A DNA stretch of 64,000 bases from Curvularia sp. ZM96 (taxonomy: Eukaryota; Ascomycota; Dothideomycetes; Pleosporales; Pleosporaceae): assembly GCA_022457065.1 (NCBI GenBank), contig JAJGBQ010000001.1, positions 1,984,001 through 2,048,000 of the forward strand. The letters are read 5' to 3'. A program made the translations under genes and the position numbers. Position 1 is the first letter of the stretch, and each line of letters starts with the position of its first letter. Below, piece by piece: positions 11,951 to 23,517 of this stretch. The notes beneath the pieces are model-generated. The model had not been told where the DNA came from. It saw only the letters and a list, made by a program, of their open reading frames with translations, and did no database searches.

Positions 11951-14326
11951 ATGTATCCATCCGCCCACCACGCCCAGATGCCGCCTCCTCAGGCACGCTC
12001 CGTCGCACCCGAGACTTTTCTGCTCGATCAGGACGCTCAGCAGAGCCTGCCGCCAGACAGTGTCGTCGCCCTGCAGCAAGTCGACAACCGTATGTCCTTC
12101 CTTCTCCTTCGCTTGCCCGCCCCCTCAAACACCTGCTGACACACTCGCCTTACAGTCAAGTACTTTCTCATCTCTGCACCCGTAGACTGGCAACCCGACC
12201 AGTACATTCGCCGCTTCCTGCTCCCCACCGGCGAGTACGTCTCTTGCGTTCTCTGGTAAGTCTTGCTGTATCCCACTCTTGTTTCTTCTCCATGCCTAAC
12301 TCCGCCCAGGAACAACCTCTTTCACATCTCCGGCACAGACATTGTACGATGCCTGTCCTTCAGATTCCAGGCTTTTGGCCGCCCCGTCAAGAACTCCAAG
12401 AAGTTCGAAGAGGGCATCTTCTCAGACTTGCGCAACCTCAAGTCCGGCACAGATGCATCGCTCGAAGAGCCAAAGAGCGCTTTCCTTGACTTTCTCTACA
12501 AGAACAACTGCATTCGCACACAAAAGAAGCAAAAAGTCTTTTACTGGTACAGCGTGCCCCACGACAGGCTGTTCCTCGATGCCCTCGAGCGCGACTTGAA
12601 GCGCGAGAAGATGGGCCAGGAGGCCACCACCATGGCCGTCAGCGAGCCTGCCCTCTCGTTTGAGTTCGATTCATCCCAGTCGCTCTTCGAGCAACTCACA
12701 AAGGCGCAACAAACAAACTCTTCGTCGTTCAACAACAATGTCCAGCCCTCGTACCCCACCACATCGCCAGACATGCGAAGCATGGACTCGATGCCCCCGC
12801 CAACCATGGTCCCCGTGCAGCAGTCCATGCCCGCCATGCAGCAGCCAATGCACAACGAGGACCCCATGGCTCACTACCACCAGCAAATGTCCATGGCGCC
12901 TTCGATGCCCAACACCATCGTCAAGAGCAGAGAGCAGCGCGAGATGAGCCAGTCTTTCCAGTACGACCGCAACGGCATTCCTTTGTCCCAGATTCACCAG
13001 CGCCACAGCTCCATGCCTGCCTACATGGAGTACTCTCCCGCACCTTCTTTTGTCTCTTCTCACTACGAGGACTACAGCACTCGCGGCATGTCCTTTGAGC
13101 CCTTGACGCCTCCTCAACACCAGATTGGCCTTGGTGCCGAGCCTGCCTACATTGCAAACGAAGACACTGGTCTCTACAGTGCCATCCCAGACCTTCCTGC
13201 TCCCAACACCTTCAACCCGCTGATGAACATCCCTCCATCCAACCTGATGGGTCCTGGTTACCCAGGTGTCTCGCGGCCATTTGCTCCTGGCAACGTCTAC
13301 TCAGTCATCGAGGGCTCGCCTACCTACAAGCAGCGAAGAAGGCGTTCTTCCCTGTCTGCAGGTATTGCTGCCGCCGTCACTGCGTCCGGTGCCAATGCTC
13401 ACCAGGTCCACCGCCCCAGTGACTTGAGGAGGTCCATGTCGAGCTCGGTTGTTCCCTTGGCTGAAGTTGACGAGAGCACACACAACTCTCCCAACAGCAC
13501 CAACGGCGCAAGCTACTCTGCTCCTCAGATGCCAGAGTCCAAGCCTGCCTTCGACATGTCCCGGCAAGGAACCCCACTCAACACTGTCGAGGAGGACCCC
13601 GAGCCTCAATCCGCTCCCATGCAGCAGCACGACGACCTCAACAACCTCGTCAATGGCGAGCTGTTCGAGAGTCCTCTGCAGCACAGCGCCATTGCTCGTA
13701 CCGCTGGCACCGCCGGTCCCATCTTTAGGCGCGCACGAAGTGCCACCATGATGGAGATTGGCCCCTACCCTCAAAAGTCTCATTCCTGCCCAATTCCCAC
13801 ATGTGGTCGTCTCTTCAAGAGATTAGAACACCTCAAGAGGTAAGCGCCTGCAATCTCCCTCACCTATGTTTCACCGCATCAAGCCCTGCTCCACTTTATT
13901 TTTGTTGTTCTGCATAGACGCTGACTTCGGCGCTTAGACACGTGCGTACCCACACACAAGAACGACCATACGTTTGCCCGTTGTGCAACAAGGCCTTCTC
14001 ACGCTCAGACAACCTTGCCCAGTATGTCCCCTCTCATCTCGTCAGCCATCAATATATATAAAAAAAGCCACATACTAACCTGCTCCACTAGACATCGTCG
14101 CACACACGAGCCCCGCGCTGACGGCGAGCCGCTGAGCGATTACCAAGAAGAAGACCTCGAAGGCGAAGAAGACCACCTTCAGTCACTCGAGGATGATCTG
14201 TCGCCTGAATCTGGCAACGATTACCTCTCGGGTCTCTCTCACTCCATCAACGACATCCCTGGCCCAACCCTAGGCATGTCCATGGCGCCGCCACAACACG
14301 GCTTGATGGCGGGCAGCCACTACTGA
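11951..14326 (+). CDS. STE12: STE12 transcription factor (homeodomain-like plus two C2H2 fingers)
   Basis: Five exons: 11951-12089, 12156-12255, 12310-13839, 13938-14021 and 14092-14326, giving 695 aa. All junctions have GT/AG and keep the frame. The last intron has CTAAC before ACTAG. The N-terminal STE domain is unmistakable (KYFLISAPVDWQPDQYIRR, then LWNNLFHISGTDIVRCL and the KQKVFYWYSVPHDRLFLDALERDLKRE region). The C-terminus carries two C2H2 fingers: C-x4-C-x12-H-x3-H beginning CPIPTC, and C-x2-C-x12-H-x3-H beginning CPLC. This two-finger form is the filamentous-fungal type of Ste12, the nuclear effector of the pheromone/invasion MAP kinase pathway that controls mating and host penetration. 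The middle is Pro/Ser/Met/Gln-rich and probably the activation region. Exon 4 is a symmetric 84-nt exon splitting both fingers (see findings). Confidence 0.95.
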
Positions 14327-17246
14327 GTGCAAATCGTTTTCGCCATCACCAATCCAATCGTCACGACGTCACACATGTGAAATGAGCATCTCGGCGTAGT
14401 CCAGGCGCAGCCATCTAGAAGGATACCTCTTTCTGTTTCTTGTTTGTTGTTTTACTCTTCTTTTCCTATCTTGTGTTTTAATCCCCTAGACCGATCCGCG
14501 TCTTGTTTTGGGCATAGTGCTTGCTGCATTGCATTGCATCCCAACTTGTTCATTCTTCTTTTTTCTTTTCTCTTCCACCTCGGAACCAATAGATGGTGCA
14601 ATCATCGGACATTGGATCTAGAGGCTTGGTGATGACACTACGAACATGAGTACCCTTGCTGTTTTTCTCGTCTCATCGGTTCACGTTGTTCTTTTCTTTT
14701 TCTCTCTTCATTTCTGTCTTCTGCCTGCCGTTGTCGTTGCGCCACCGCCAGAGCGCTCATTTGTTGGATATATCCTAGCTGTTTGATGGCATAGTTTTGC
14801 TCACAAAAGTCATGGGTGTCGGGGGGCCTTAGTTGTTTGGAGACACATATATACACACCATTTTGATTGGAAAAGATGTAACAACCCGCGCTGACGCCCG
14901 TGCTTTTTCTTTCCACAAGGCGTCTTGCCTTAGGGTGTATTAATACTTGGAATTACTCTATCATTGCAAATCCATAAAAAAATTCAGAAATACCTCGACT
15001 TGTTGTTATCCCCGTGTCTTTGAGCGTGCATCCATTGGCTCGTCGTTTGATGATGGTAATCTTGTCGGGCTCTTGGAAATCATTTCCCACATCGGGCTTT
15101 GCTGGAGGGGAAATCACCTCTTGTCCTTGCCCTTGCTCTCTTCCTGACTCTGCATCTCTGAATCGCCGTCTTGTTCTTGTCTCCGCCGCGCTTGGTTTTT
15201 TTTTTCATCTCATTTCCCACCCGCTTTCATCTACTCAGCTTGCGGGGGAGGGGGGGTGGCTTATCTCACTCTCTACCTATGTTACCTATCAATCTTTTCT
15301 CTATTCGTTTTCTCCTCCGAACCTTCTCATCCTTGCTGCCCAAGCAAGTCTGAAAAGACGGCACGGCTAGCCACGAGTTTTCGGGGGAAAAAAAATATCC
15401 ATCCCCATCCACAAACCTTCTCCGTGTGTTTGTGTGCCTGTTTTTTCGCCTACCAACTGCCGTCCCGTACCTTCTTCTTTCTTCCTTTTTTTCTTGGCCA
15501 ACTCACCCCCTTTGGACCTTGTAAAGTACCCCGCTTACTCCAACACGTGGGTTGGTGCGTGGTCGGGTCTTGGTCGGTCAGTCGGCGTCGGTTAGCTACC
15601 TACTTCGTATGTACCATAGCGGCGCGCCGCCTCCGTGCGTATGTGTTTCAGAAAGTGCCGTTACATACTCTTCCCCATGTACCCTTCTTGCTTTTTTTCC
15701 AGGTTGGTACCTGAATAACGTATTGTTGGTGGTGGCTGAGTGGCGGACGCGCAGACGTTTTTGTGCTGGGGAAGGGGGAGGGGCATCCTAGGCACAGGAG
15801 TGTAGGGGGAGTACAGATGGTGGCTGAACTTGCACATGTACGCGTGTCTGTGTGTTGTAGCCACTGACGAAAGAGTTAATCTTGCTTCTCATGTCGCCTT
15901 CATTTCTTCTTCGGCTCATATCTCCATTTCCCATCACCGAGCTTGCTTTTGCAATATCCTTTCCGGGTTACGTTTTTGCTTGTTCGCCTGGCTGGGAGTT
16001 CGCGCGCTTGCTTATCTTACATTACATGAAATTGGGGCGTGTGTTGTGGGGAGCGGGCTAGATCGTTGGGTTCGTTCATTCAATCTTGCGCGGGTTGTCG
16101 GGTTTGAACGTATTTGCATACGAACGTGTTTCAGGTATATTTGGGTGGGGGCGCACACACACACCGGCGGGCTTGGGTTAGAGCGGGGGCCAGGGTCGTC
16201 CTGGGAGAGAGCATCGAGGGGGGACGCCTGGTCTTGGTCTGGTCTGGCCGGTAGGTGGCCTGGGATAACGGACGGGAGTTTGGGCCCGAAGCGGAAAAAG
16301 AATGGGGGAGGGATAAGGAAATACGGGGGGATGATGAGGGGGGGCAGGAAGAAGAAAGGTGTACCATGGAGTAGGGGCATATAAACGTTTGTTTGCCCTG
16401 GGAGATCGCGATTGAGATTTCGATCGCGATTGCGATGCTTGATGGGACCGCGATCGTGACGTATAGAGGTAGAGCTTATGTATTCTTATTATTTTTCTTC
16501 TTCTCTCCTGCTAATTATACGTTCGCGTATGGCTGGGGTTTGTTTGTTCGTTTGCTCATGTGTACGTGCTGTCGCTTTCTTGTCTACGCGATGAAAAGAC
16601 TTTAGAGTTTGGGTCTTAATAGAAAAGGATAATCTAGTTGTTCTCTTTGAATTACCTGCATTACTTTTCCGAAGTAACCAAGATGTTATTGGGGATTAGG
16701 GTTGGAGACAGAGAAGTAACGGGGGTACGCAGACCGAGAATACTACGGCGAGCTCCATGCTTGATCAGGTTGTTTGTGATAACATCACTTTCTTACTTGG
16801 AAGTATGTGTGTTAAGGTAAGTATTTCTGAGTGATAGGTTTTTAGGCAGACGACCGTAGGCATAGAACAGATTGAATAGCTATCCACTCTCCTTGAGCAC
16901 ACCTTGCCGATCAATCTGCTATGAAGCACCAAGTAGGAAACTTCCAGTTGATAGTACTATACAATTCACACCAGTGTGTTGGCGCCTCGCTGGATTAGCT
17001 TTCCGATACTACAACACGGCATGTATCAGCACGGTACCATAGGCCGATAGGCCGGATGGTCAACTGAAGAACCTCATCATTAGTCCACGAAAGCGCTTAG
17101 ACAAAATAGGGGAAGTAATTGACATTCTAAGTATGTGTGAAAATTAAGGTTACCTGCGCAGACTGTTGTGATACAAAAACTTAACTTCGATCACCTGCTT
17201 TAGAACAATACTATATGGTTCAATCTTCTTCATTATCAACGATACG
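14327..17246. other. 2.9-kb interval downstream of STE12 with no recognised gene
   Basis: T-rich and simple-sequence-rich in its first half. It includes a TGTTTCA word at 15,644 and a short direct repeat of GATCGCGATTG around 16,405-16,435. ORFs such as 15,830-16,384 show no domain or protein-like composition. From about 16,620 it becomes AT-rich. It may contain the STE12 3' UTR. Confidence 0.45.
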
Positions 17247-18015
17247 TCACTCCTCTTTGATATTGATGCCTGCACCCTTTCCGCTCTCCCAGAATGCCAC
17301 TGTCCTCTGGGCAATGGTTTCGGGGTTCAAGACCTTGTTCTCAGGTGTTACAGTTCCCTCGACGTAGATCAAGCCAATGTGAACACCGCTGTCGCCGAAA
17401 GCACGCTGGAAACTTTCAACCATGTTCTTTTGCGATGCCTTGACCAGACTCAAAGAAAGCAGTGCTGGAACGGGGTCCCAGGGCAGATGACTACTTGTGA
17501 CAAGAAGAGCAGGTTTGGCAGAGTTTTTGGATTTGGCGAGGGCCTGAAGCTTGGGAATGTAGTGCTGTGCGATTACGTAGAGAGATAGGTTGGTGGTCTG
17601 AAATGAGAGCTCATCGTTAGTATGTTGTTGTTGATGTTATATGAATTACCAATAACACAAGAAACCAACATACCTTGAAGTCTTCTTCGATTTCCTCAAC
17701 ACTGACGCCTAGTACTTCCCCTGGTTTGATACGGGCGGCGTTGAAGAAGACAACTTCGACATCCTCACCTTGGGTCATGCTGTCGAGCTCCTTGAGTACG
17801 CTGGGAATGGAGGTGAGATCTGAAAGATCAATTCGCAGTGTATCAACTTTGGCAGAAGCACTGCGTTTTGAGACGAAGGGAGCGTCTTCTTCCTGTAGTC
17901 GCTGCGTGTTGCGGGAGAGGAGAATGACATGGTCGATGCCTTTGGAAGCAAATTCCGCAGCGACACTGTTGCCAATGCCAGGGCCAGCTCCGAAGATGAT
18001 AAGAGTACGAGTCAT
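17247..18015 (-). CDS. Short-chain dehydrogenase/reductase-like protein lacking the catalytic Tyr
   Basis: Minus strand, two exons: 18015-17674 and 17597-17247. A 76-nt phase-0 intron (GTATGT, branch CTAAC, CAG) separates them, giving 230 aa. The N-terminal Rossmann motif GAGPGIG with TLIIF before it and an SxNTQRL segment after it marks an NAD(P)-binding SDR. An FNAARI segment replaces the usual NNAG, and VTSSHL supplies the serine region. The expected YxxxK reads LSLVK, so Tyr is replaced by Leu while Lys stays. The protein is short for a classical SDR (about 250) but complete. Substrate is unknown. It may be a non-catalytic or altered SDR. It diverges from WDR70. Confidence 0.8.
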
Positions 18016-18534
18016 GTTGGGAATGATGCGTAGATTTCAAGGCGATGTTTCAAGTAATGCTGGTAGTGAACAGGAAGGGAAGGCCATGACTTTATACCAA
18101 TGCTCCCCCAAGGCGTTTCGAGGCGATACTCTTGGAAGCTTGCCGAATAGCAATGCTTTCCTTTGGATCTCTCTCTTTATTGGCTAGTCTCTACGCATTT
18201 GTAAGGCAACAGTTCTGCATGGCGCATTGAATCGGGGCCGTTTCCTGCAGTCAGATTTCTAGGCTGTTCTTATCTCAAGAACTATGTCGACAGTCATGCA
18301 TTCTGTCCAATTGTGCAATATCACAACATATAACTCGAAGTTCCTTTGGTGTTTTCTGGATACTATGCAAAAGTTAGCGCAAAGTTCGTCGCTGTATAAG
18401 GAATGTTTCCGGATACGGTGGTCCCACAGTCATGGCAGGTACTAGCGCGGCGCGTCATCCTGCAGACGCCATCGGGAACTTTCTCAGCTCATGACAACAA
18501 CCCTCCTTCTGCTTACTACGCATAGGGCGCAATA
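18016..18534. other. Divergent intergenic region SDR-like gene / WDR70
   Basis: About 520 bp between two divergent starts. No ORF or element was recognised. Confidence 0.5.
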
Positions 18535-20232
18535 ATGGACTTCTCCGCGGACGAAAACGAGGCTCTCAAGCAGTACATGCCAAGTCAGTTTGGGAAAAAA
18601 GATGGTTCTGTAGACGTCGAGGCCCAGATTGAACGCGCACGCCGGAAAGTTGTCGACGAGAGCAAGCAGGCGAAGAAAGAAGATGGGTCCGACGATGAGA
18701 AAGATTCCGATGACGATAGCGACATGAGCGACGAGGAGGATGAGTATCCGGTGTCGCACGAATTGGTCATCAAAACGCATGATCGCGCGGTGACGACAAT
18801 TGCCCTCGATCCGTCCGGTACGCGACTTGTGACAGGCAGTAATGACTGTCTACTGAAGCTGCATGATCTGAGTGCACTTACTCCGAGTACGATCCGCGCG
18901 TTCAAGACGGTCGATCCGTTCGCTACCAAGTCCTCGCAGACGGCCGAGTCGCATTCGATCCACCAGGTATTATTCGGACCGCACTCTGGAGGACAGTTCC
19001 TTTGCATAACTGCGACATCACAACCGAGGCTTTTCAGCAGGGATGGAGATCTCATATCGGAGTTTGTCAAGGGTGACATGTATCTGAGAGACAAGCACAA
19101 TACAAAGGGACACACAGCAGAAGTCACAAGCGGAGCATGGCACCCAACGAATCGCGATCGTTTTGCTACGGCAGGCACAGACAGCACAGTACGGATATGG
19201 GATGTCAACAAGAGGATGAAGCAGGAGGAGGTTATCGTACACAAATCAAGAGCTGCTGGCAGCGCGGGTATGACCAGGATGACAGCCATCGTTTGGGGTG
19301 CAGCAGCTGAGGGAGGAAGCAGTATGCTGGTCTCCGCGGCCCTCGATGGAAGTCTAGTCATGTGGAGTGGTGAAGGACCATACCATCGTCCTACAGCTGA
19401 AATAAAAGACGCACATGCAAAAGACACCTGGACAAGCGGAATTGATATCAGTCCAGACGGAAGATTGGTTGTTACAAGAGGCGGCGACGACACGATCAAG
19501 CTATGGGATACGAGGAAGTTCAAGACGCCTCTGAACACAACCTCACACCCATCTACCTCATCACAGTTCCCTACATCGAACATCCAATTCGCGCCGAACA
19601 TGCAAAGCATAATTACAGGATCAGGAACGGGCCATTTGCATATTCTGAACCCAGCAACACTTCGGCCGGAGCTTGTGACGCCTGTAACACCTGGCTCCCC
19701 TCTTGTCACGGTAAACTGGCACCCGAGACTCAATCAAATCCTGACTGGGTCTGCCAATGGCCAGACAACCATTCTCTTTAATCCCAAGCTCTCCAGCGCC
19801 GGTGCTCTTACTATTTTGAGTAAGAAGCCCAAGAAGCGACATGTTGATGACGACCCATCTCTCACGGTGGACATGGACCCGCTGGGTATGGCGGGCGAGG
19901 CCCATGATCCGTCTGGAAACCAGGCGTCCTTCTCAGCCCGCCATCCCACCATTGGTCTCACAGCATCTGGCAAGAGCAGAGACCCCAGAAGGCCGCATAT
20001 CCCTGCTACCACACCTTTTGCTAAGTCTACTCCTGATCAGAAGTACGTCATGGAGAATATTGTTGGCAGCGATATGAGAGATGAGGATCCTAGAGAAGCG
20101 CTGCTCAAGTATGCGCCGAAGGAGGGTGAGAAGGCCATCTTTACAGGTGCATGGGAGAAGACACAGCCGGTGGGAATCTACAAAGACTACGATAGCGACG
20201 AGGAGAGAGATAGCAAGAGGGTCAAGCGGTAA
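18535..20232 (+). CDS. WDR70: WD-repeat protein, WDR70 family
   Basis: A single exon encodes 565 aa. After an acidic, Lys-rich N-terminus (DEKDSDDDSDMSDEEDE, about residues 55-75) come WD40 blades, seen as GSNDCLLKLHDL, TAGTDSTVRIWDV, SAALDGSLVMWSG and TRGGDDTIKLWDT. The end is basic and acidic mixed (YKDYDSDEERDSKRVKR). The acidic leader, the ALDPSGTRLVTGS first blade and the C-terminal AIFTGAWEKTQP segment point to WDR70. That protein is known in fission yeast and humans to work with CRL4 ubiquitin ligase in DNA end resection and H2B ubiquitination. Another WD40 subfamily is possible, but these landmarks favour WDR70. Confidence 0.85.
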   Translation: MDFSADENEALKQYMPSQFGKKDGSVDVEAQIERARRKVVDESKQAKKEDGSDDEKDSDDDSDMSDEEDEYPVSHELVIKTHDRAVTTIALDPSGTRLVTGSNDCLLKLHDLSALTPSTIRAFKTVDPFATKSSQTAESHSIHQVLFGPHSGGQFLCITATSQPRLFSRDGDLISEFVKGDMYLRDKHNTKGHTAEVTSGAWHPTNRDRFATAGTDSTVRIWDVNKRMKQEEVIVHKSRAAGSAGMTRMTAIVWGAAAEGGSSMLVSAALDGSLVMWSGEGPYHRPTAEIKDAHAKDTWTSGIDISPDGRLVVTRGGDDTIKLWDTRKFKTPLNTTSHPSTSSQFPTSNIQFAPNMQSIITGSGTGHLHILNPATLRPELVTPVTPGSPLVTVNWHPRLNQILTGSANGQTTILFNPKLSSAGALTILSKKPKKRHVDDDPSLTVDMDPLGMAGEAHDPSGNQASFSARHPTIGLTASGKSRDPRRPHIPATTPFAKSTPDQKYVMENIVGSDMRDEDPREALLKYAPKEGEKAIFTGAWEKTQPVGIYKDYDSDEERDSKRVKR

Positions 20233-20531
20233 TGAAAGCATTCTGGTGCCAGTTACGCGGCTGGGGTTAGCCATGTAAAGAATACGCGTACAAATTAAGG
20301 CCAATTGGCGAGCAGTTTTGATATGGTGACCCTGTATACGCTTGGGGTAGTGTCCCATTTATCGCCCAAGCCCAAAATAGCAAAGCCTATCTTTTGTCGC
20401 ACAACCGCGTACACGTCGCGCCCCCCTCGTTAGCAAACAACCCCACTCTCTTGCGTCCGAACAATCCTGACACCAAATTCGACGCCGCCCAACAGACCAA
20501 CCCAGATACTCTACTCGAACCACTGGCGAAA

Positions 20532-21047
20532 ATGTTCACTTCCACCTTCCGTGCCGCAGTGCGCGCGCAACCCGCCACCGCCGCTTTCACACGCAGCTTC
20601 TCTTCGACTCGCCCCTCGCAGATTGCCCGCATGACAGTGGTTGGCCGCCTGGGTGTTGCGCCAGAGGAGGTTACCATTTCCGGCGACAGGACATTGGTGC
20701 GCTACGTGGTTGGCACAAGCTACGGCAAGGGTGAGGACAAAAAGACGAGCTGGTTCAGGATTGCCAGCTTTGTCCAGGGTGCGCAGAAGGACTTTTTGAT
20801 GAGTGTTCCTAAGGGTTCGCTGCTTTATGTCGACGCAGATGCGCGCATGGAGACATACCTTGACAGCGAAGGAAATAAGAAGAGCAACTTGAGCTTGGTT
20901 GCCCGTACGTTGATCCAGCGATAATCAATACTAAGGTGGGGGCGCAATGCTAACAACTGCCCAGGTAACTTTGATGTCCTACAGCGCGCCCGTAGCGACG
21001 AGCCTGACACCAATGATGAGGGTCTCATTCAGGAATCTTCCGGTTAA
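20532..21047 (+). CDS. RIM1: Mitochondrial single-stranded DNA-binding protein (Rim1-like)
   Basis: Two exons, 20532-20904 and 20965-21047, with a 60-nt intron (GTACGT, branch CTAAC, CAG), give 151 aa. The first roughly 30 residues are rich in Arg, Ala, Ser and Phe with FTRSFSSTR, a mitochondrial presequence with a likely cleavage site. The rest is a bacterial-type SSB OB fold: MTVVGRLGVAPEE, RYVVGTSY, KTSWFRIASF and LLYVDADARMETY. It should coat single-stranded mtDNA during replication. Exon 2 supplies the last 27 residues, including an acidic SDEPDTNDE tail. It lies 300 bp downstream of WDR70 on the same strand. Confidence 0.9.
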
Positions 21048-21645
21048 ACGCACCATCTTCCATTCCCGTTGGAACTATTGGCACCTTGTGCAGCACGCCC
21101 AGAATTCGGAGATGACCGGAAGAGTACAATGTAGTAATAGGGAGCGCACATGTAACGACGAATTGTGAGAATGGGAATGGTATTTGCAAACTGCAGTTTT
21201 GTTTCCTTGCAGGATGTTGGTCCAGGATGCCAGCGTGTATGAATACTGTTTGAATGTTTCTATTGTATGATCTCTACTCTCGGAGCGGCTGGCTATACCG
21301 CTTTTTAAATAATTACAGCTTTAGCTGCTTAATTACGATCACTTCTAGAAGATGCAACAACAATGCATACTCGTTAGTCAGGCCTCTCCGCCCATAACAA
21401 TTAGCACGGAGCAGACCTAAGTTCTTACGCCTGTAAGCGAGTTGTTAGATCATCTCAAAAGACTATTCTGGCATGAAGATACTGCGGAGGCCTTAATGTA
21501 GGATTTATCCTCCTTTACTTCCTTATCCTATGCTGTGTTCTTATCTTAGGTTCATAACGAAGTGATCTTGCCCCATCACCGAAAAGAATTAAGAATAGAG
21601 TAGCATTTAGATAAATACTCAGATTCAATCCTCAGGTCTTACACT
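21048..21645. other. Convergent intergenic region, AT-rich
   Basis: Between the 3' ends of RIM1 and the ankyrin gene. From 21,290 on it is markedly AT-rich with many TpA steps, possibly mutated repeat DNA. No ORF was recognised. Confidence 0.45.
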
Positions 21646-23517
21646 TTACGTATGAATTGACTTCAATTTTAGTCTCCCTATCTTATCGAAGAACCAGTAG
21701 TCTAAATCCACAAGATCTTCAACTCGAACACCTGTGTTATCTATAGTATTTCTATCAGCACCCTTCTCTATAAGCATATTGAAACAGCCTGGATTAGATG
21801 TACAGCTAATTTTCCCATTACCAGATACCATCCTGTCAATAGCTTTCCGCAGTGGTGTTGCTCCTGTTTCATCTTTGGCCTCCAGGTTAGCGCCGTAGTC
21901 CAGCAAGAGCGTTGTCATGGCCAATATCTGGGGCTCCGTGGGTGTTTGAATAGCCCTGGAGGCTATCACCATGTGCAGTGCAGTTTCTCCAAATACTGTA
22001 CCAGCATCGACATCTGCACCTTGCTCAAGCAGAAAGCGGATGAGATTTATATCGCCTTTATGTGCTGCTCCATGCAGAGCTGTTTGCCCATCAGATGCTG
22101 TAGCTCGGATGTCCACGCCGTTTTTGAGGAGTATCTGAGCCGTTTCGAGTCGAGAGGTCGATGTAGCCGTGTTCCATGACTCTTCTTGCACATAGATATG
22201 TGAAGTCAACTGATGCCTTCCGCAAGTCGCGAAATGGAGTGGTGTCCATTGGTTCTCTGTGGCAACTTCATTCACGCTTGAACCACGAGAGATCAGAAGA
22301 TCTACCACGTCCGCGTGCACTTCATGACATGCCGTATGGAGGGGCATCCGTCCCTGGTCGTCTTTGGCCGAGATGTCTGCCCCAATATTACAGAGGAACT
22401 CTGCAATTGCCCGCTTTTGAGCAAGGTGGAGCGGTGTGCGCAGGCTCTGGTCCGTGACTTTGAAGCTAGCTCCAGCCTCTACCATGGTTCTGACAATCTC
22501 GATTTCTTTGACGTATGCGAGAGTGACCATGATAGGAAACGGATGATACTCGCCAGTATCGTCGTCTATACGTGGCCCTTCATCTATGCGCAGTCCCTTC
22601 GATAATAGCAAACCTAAGACAGTCTCCAGATCAAAGTTCGGTGCGGGAGTTGTGAGCAGCCAGAAGCGAGTCATGTTGGTTTCTGGCATTGTGGCGTTGA
22701 TGTCAGCCCCATAGTGGATGAGATTTTGAAGCATGGATAAGAATCGCTGGGACCGGTTTTTGTAGTTGTCTGGGCTTCTCTGATAGAGACGTTCGCGACA
22801 ATGATGGTCGCAACAATACTCGTCTAGCGCCATGAAAAGAGCCTCGGTCAGAGAGACTTTATCGTCAATAGTGTTGAGGTCCGGAAAGCCAGCGACATGC
22901 GTGAGAAGTAGCTCCACAGCTTCTGTATGTCAGCACTGCGCAGCGTTTATCAAAGCCGTGCGCGCACACCCTTGTCTTGTGTCGTACAACGAATCGTCTT
23001 TGTTGAGCTCCTGAAGAATTATCGTCATGCAGTCTGTCCGATTCAATGATGCTGCCAAAATCAGGGAAGATGGAGTCACTGCGACCCCATAATCGATCAG
23101 AACCCTCAGGGACTTGCACGATCCACGCCAGGCTGCAAGGTCAACAGCAGGATAAGGAGGATCAACTGCGGTGTCTGAGTAATCTAGTTTCTCTGGATCT
23201 GCCCCAGCTTCAAGAAGTATCTTGACAGCCTCAGCATGATCACCTTGTATAGCAAGATGGAGTGGTGTACATTCACCATAAGTGTCATAATCGTCGATGT
23301 TCTCCACAGTGTGTACAAGGGATGTGAGTTTCGAGATGTCCCCTTGTTCGGCTGCGTTGTGAACGGGCAGAGTGTCGAAGGGTTCTTCAGCCTGCGCAAC
23401 TCTGTCCGCCGAAGTTTTTTCGCCGTGGTTGTTTCCTTCTAGATCTGAATTTTCCATCGCTGTGCGCTGCCTCGGCTGGGAGGAAGAGTCTTGTTTTTCA
23501 CAAGGCGGCAATGTCAT
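21646..23517 (-). pseudogene. Ankyrin-repeat protein gene interrupted by an in-frame TGA
   Basis: One minus-strand frame runs from ATG at 23517 to the stop at 21646, 624 codons in all, with a single internal TGA at 22932-22930 (codon 196). Ankyrin units occur on both sides: TPLHLAIQGDHAEAVKILLEAGADP before it, and after it TPLHLAQKRAIAEFLCNIGAD, MPLHTACHEVHADVVDLLISRGS, TALHGAAHKGDINLIRFLLEQGAD and TALHMVIASRA. The TGA falls exactly where an ankyrin helix-turn has Gly (AAQC-stop-HTEAVELLL). A splice solution that removes it and keeps the frame was sought and not found. It is therefore a recent nonsense allele, a readthrough gene or a sequence error. The rest of the frame is undamaged. Function is unknown. 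Confidence 0.8.

Noticed and set aside
10801..11952. 383-codon minus-strand ORF upstream of STE12
   Set aside because: Its Leu-Ala-Cys run is the AGCA/GGCAG repeat block read backwards. Composition is driven by repeats and there is no domain.
15830..16384. 184-codon ORF downstream of STE12
   Set aside because: Low-complexity and mixed composition, no family resemblance, and no conserved start or splice context.
18585..19733. 382-codon ORF antisense to WDR70
   Set aside because: Fully inside a well-supported gene on the other strand. A codon-usage shadow with no protein features.
22930..23010. Intron that would remove the TGA in the ankyrin gene
   Set aside because: Donors before the CATACAG acceptor were tried (47-, 65- and 45-nt introns). 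They shift the frame or create a new stop at the joint.
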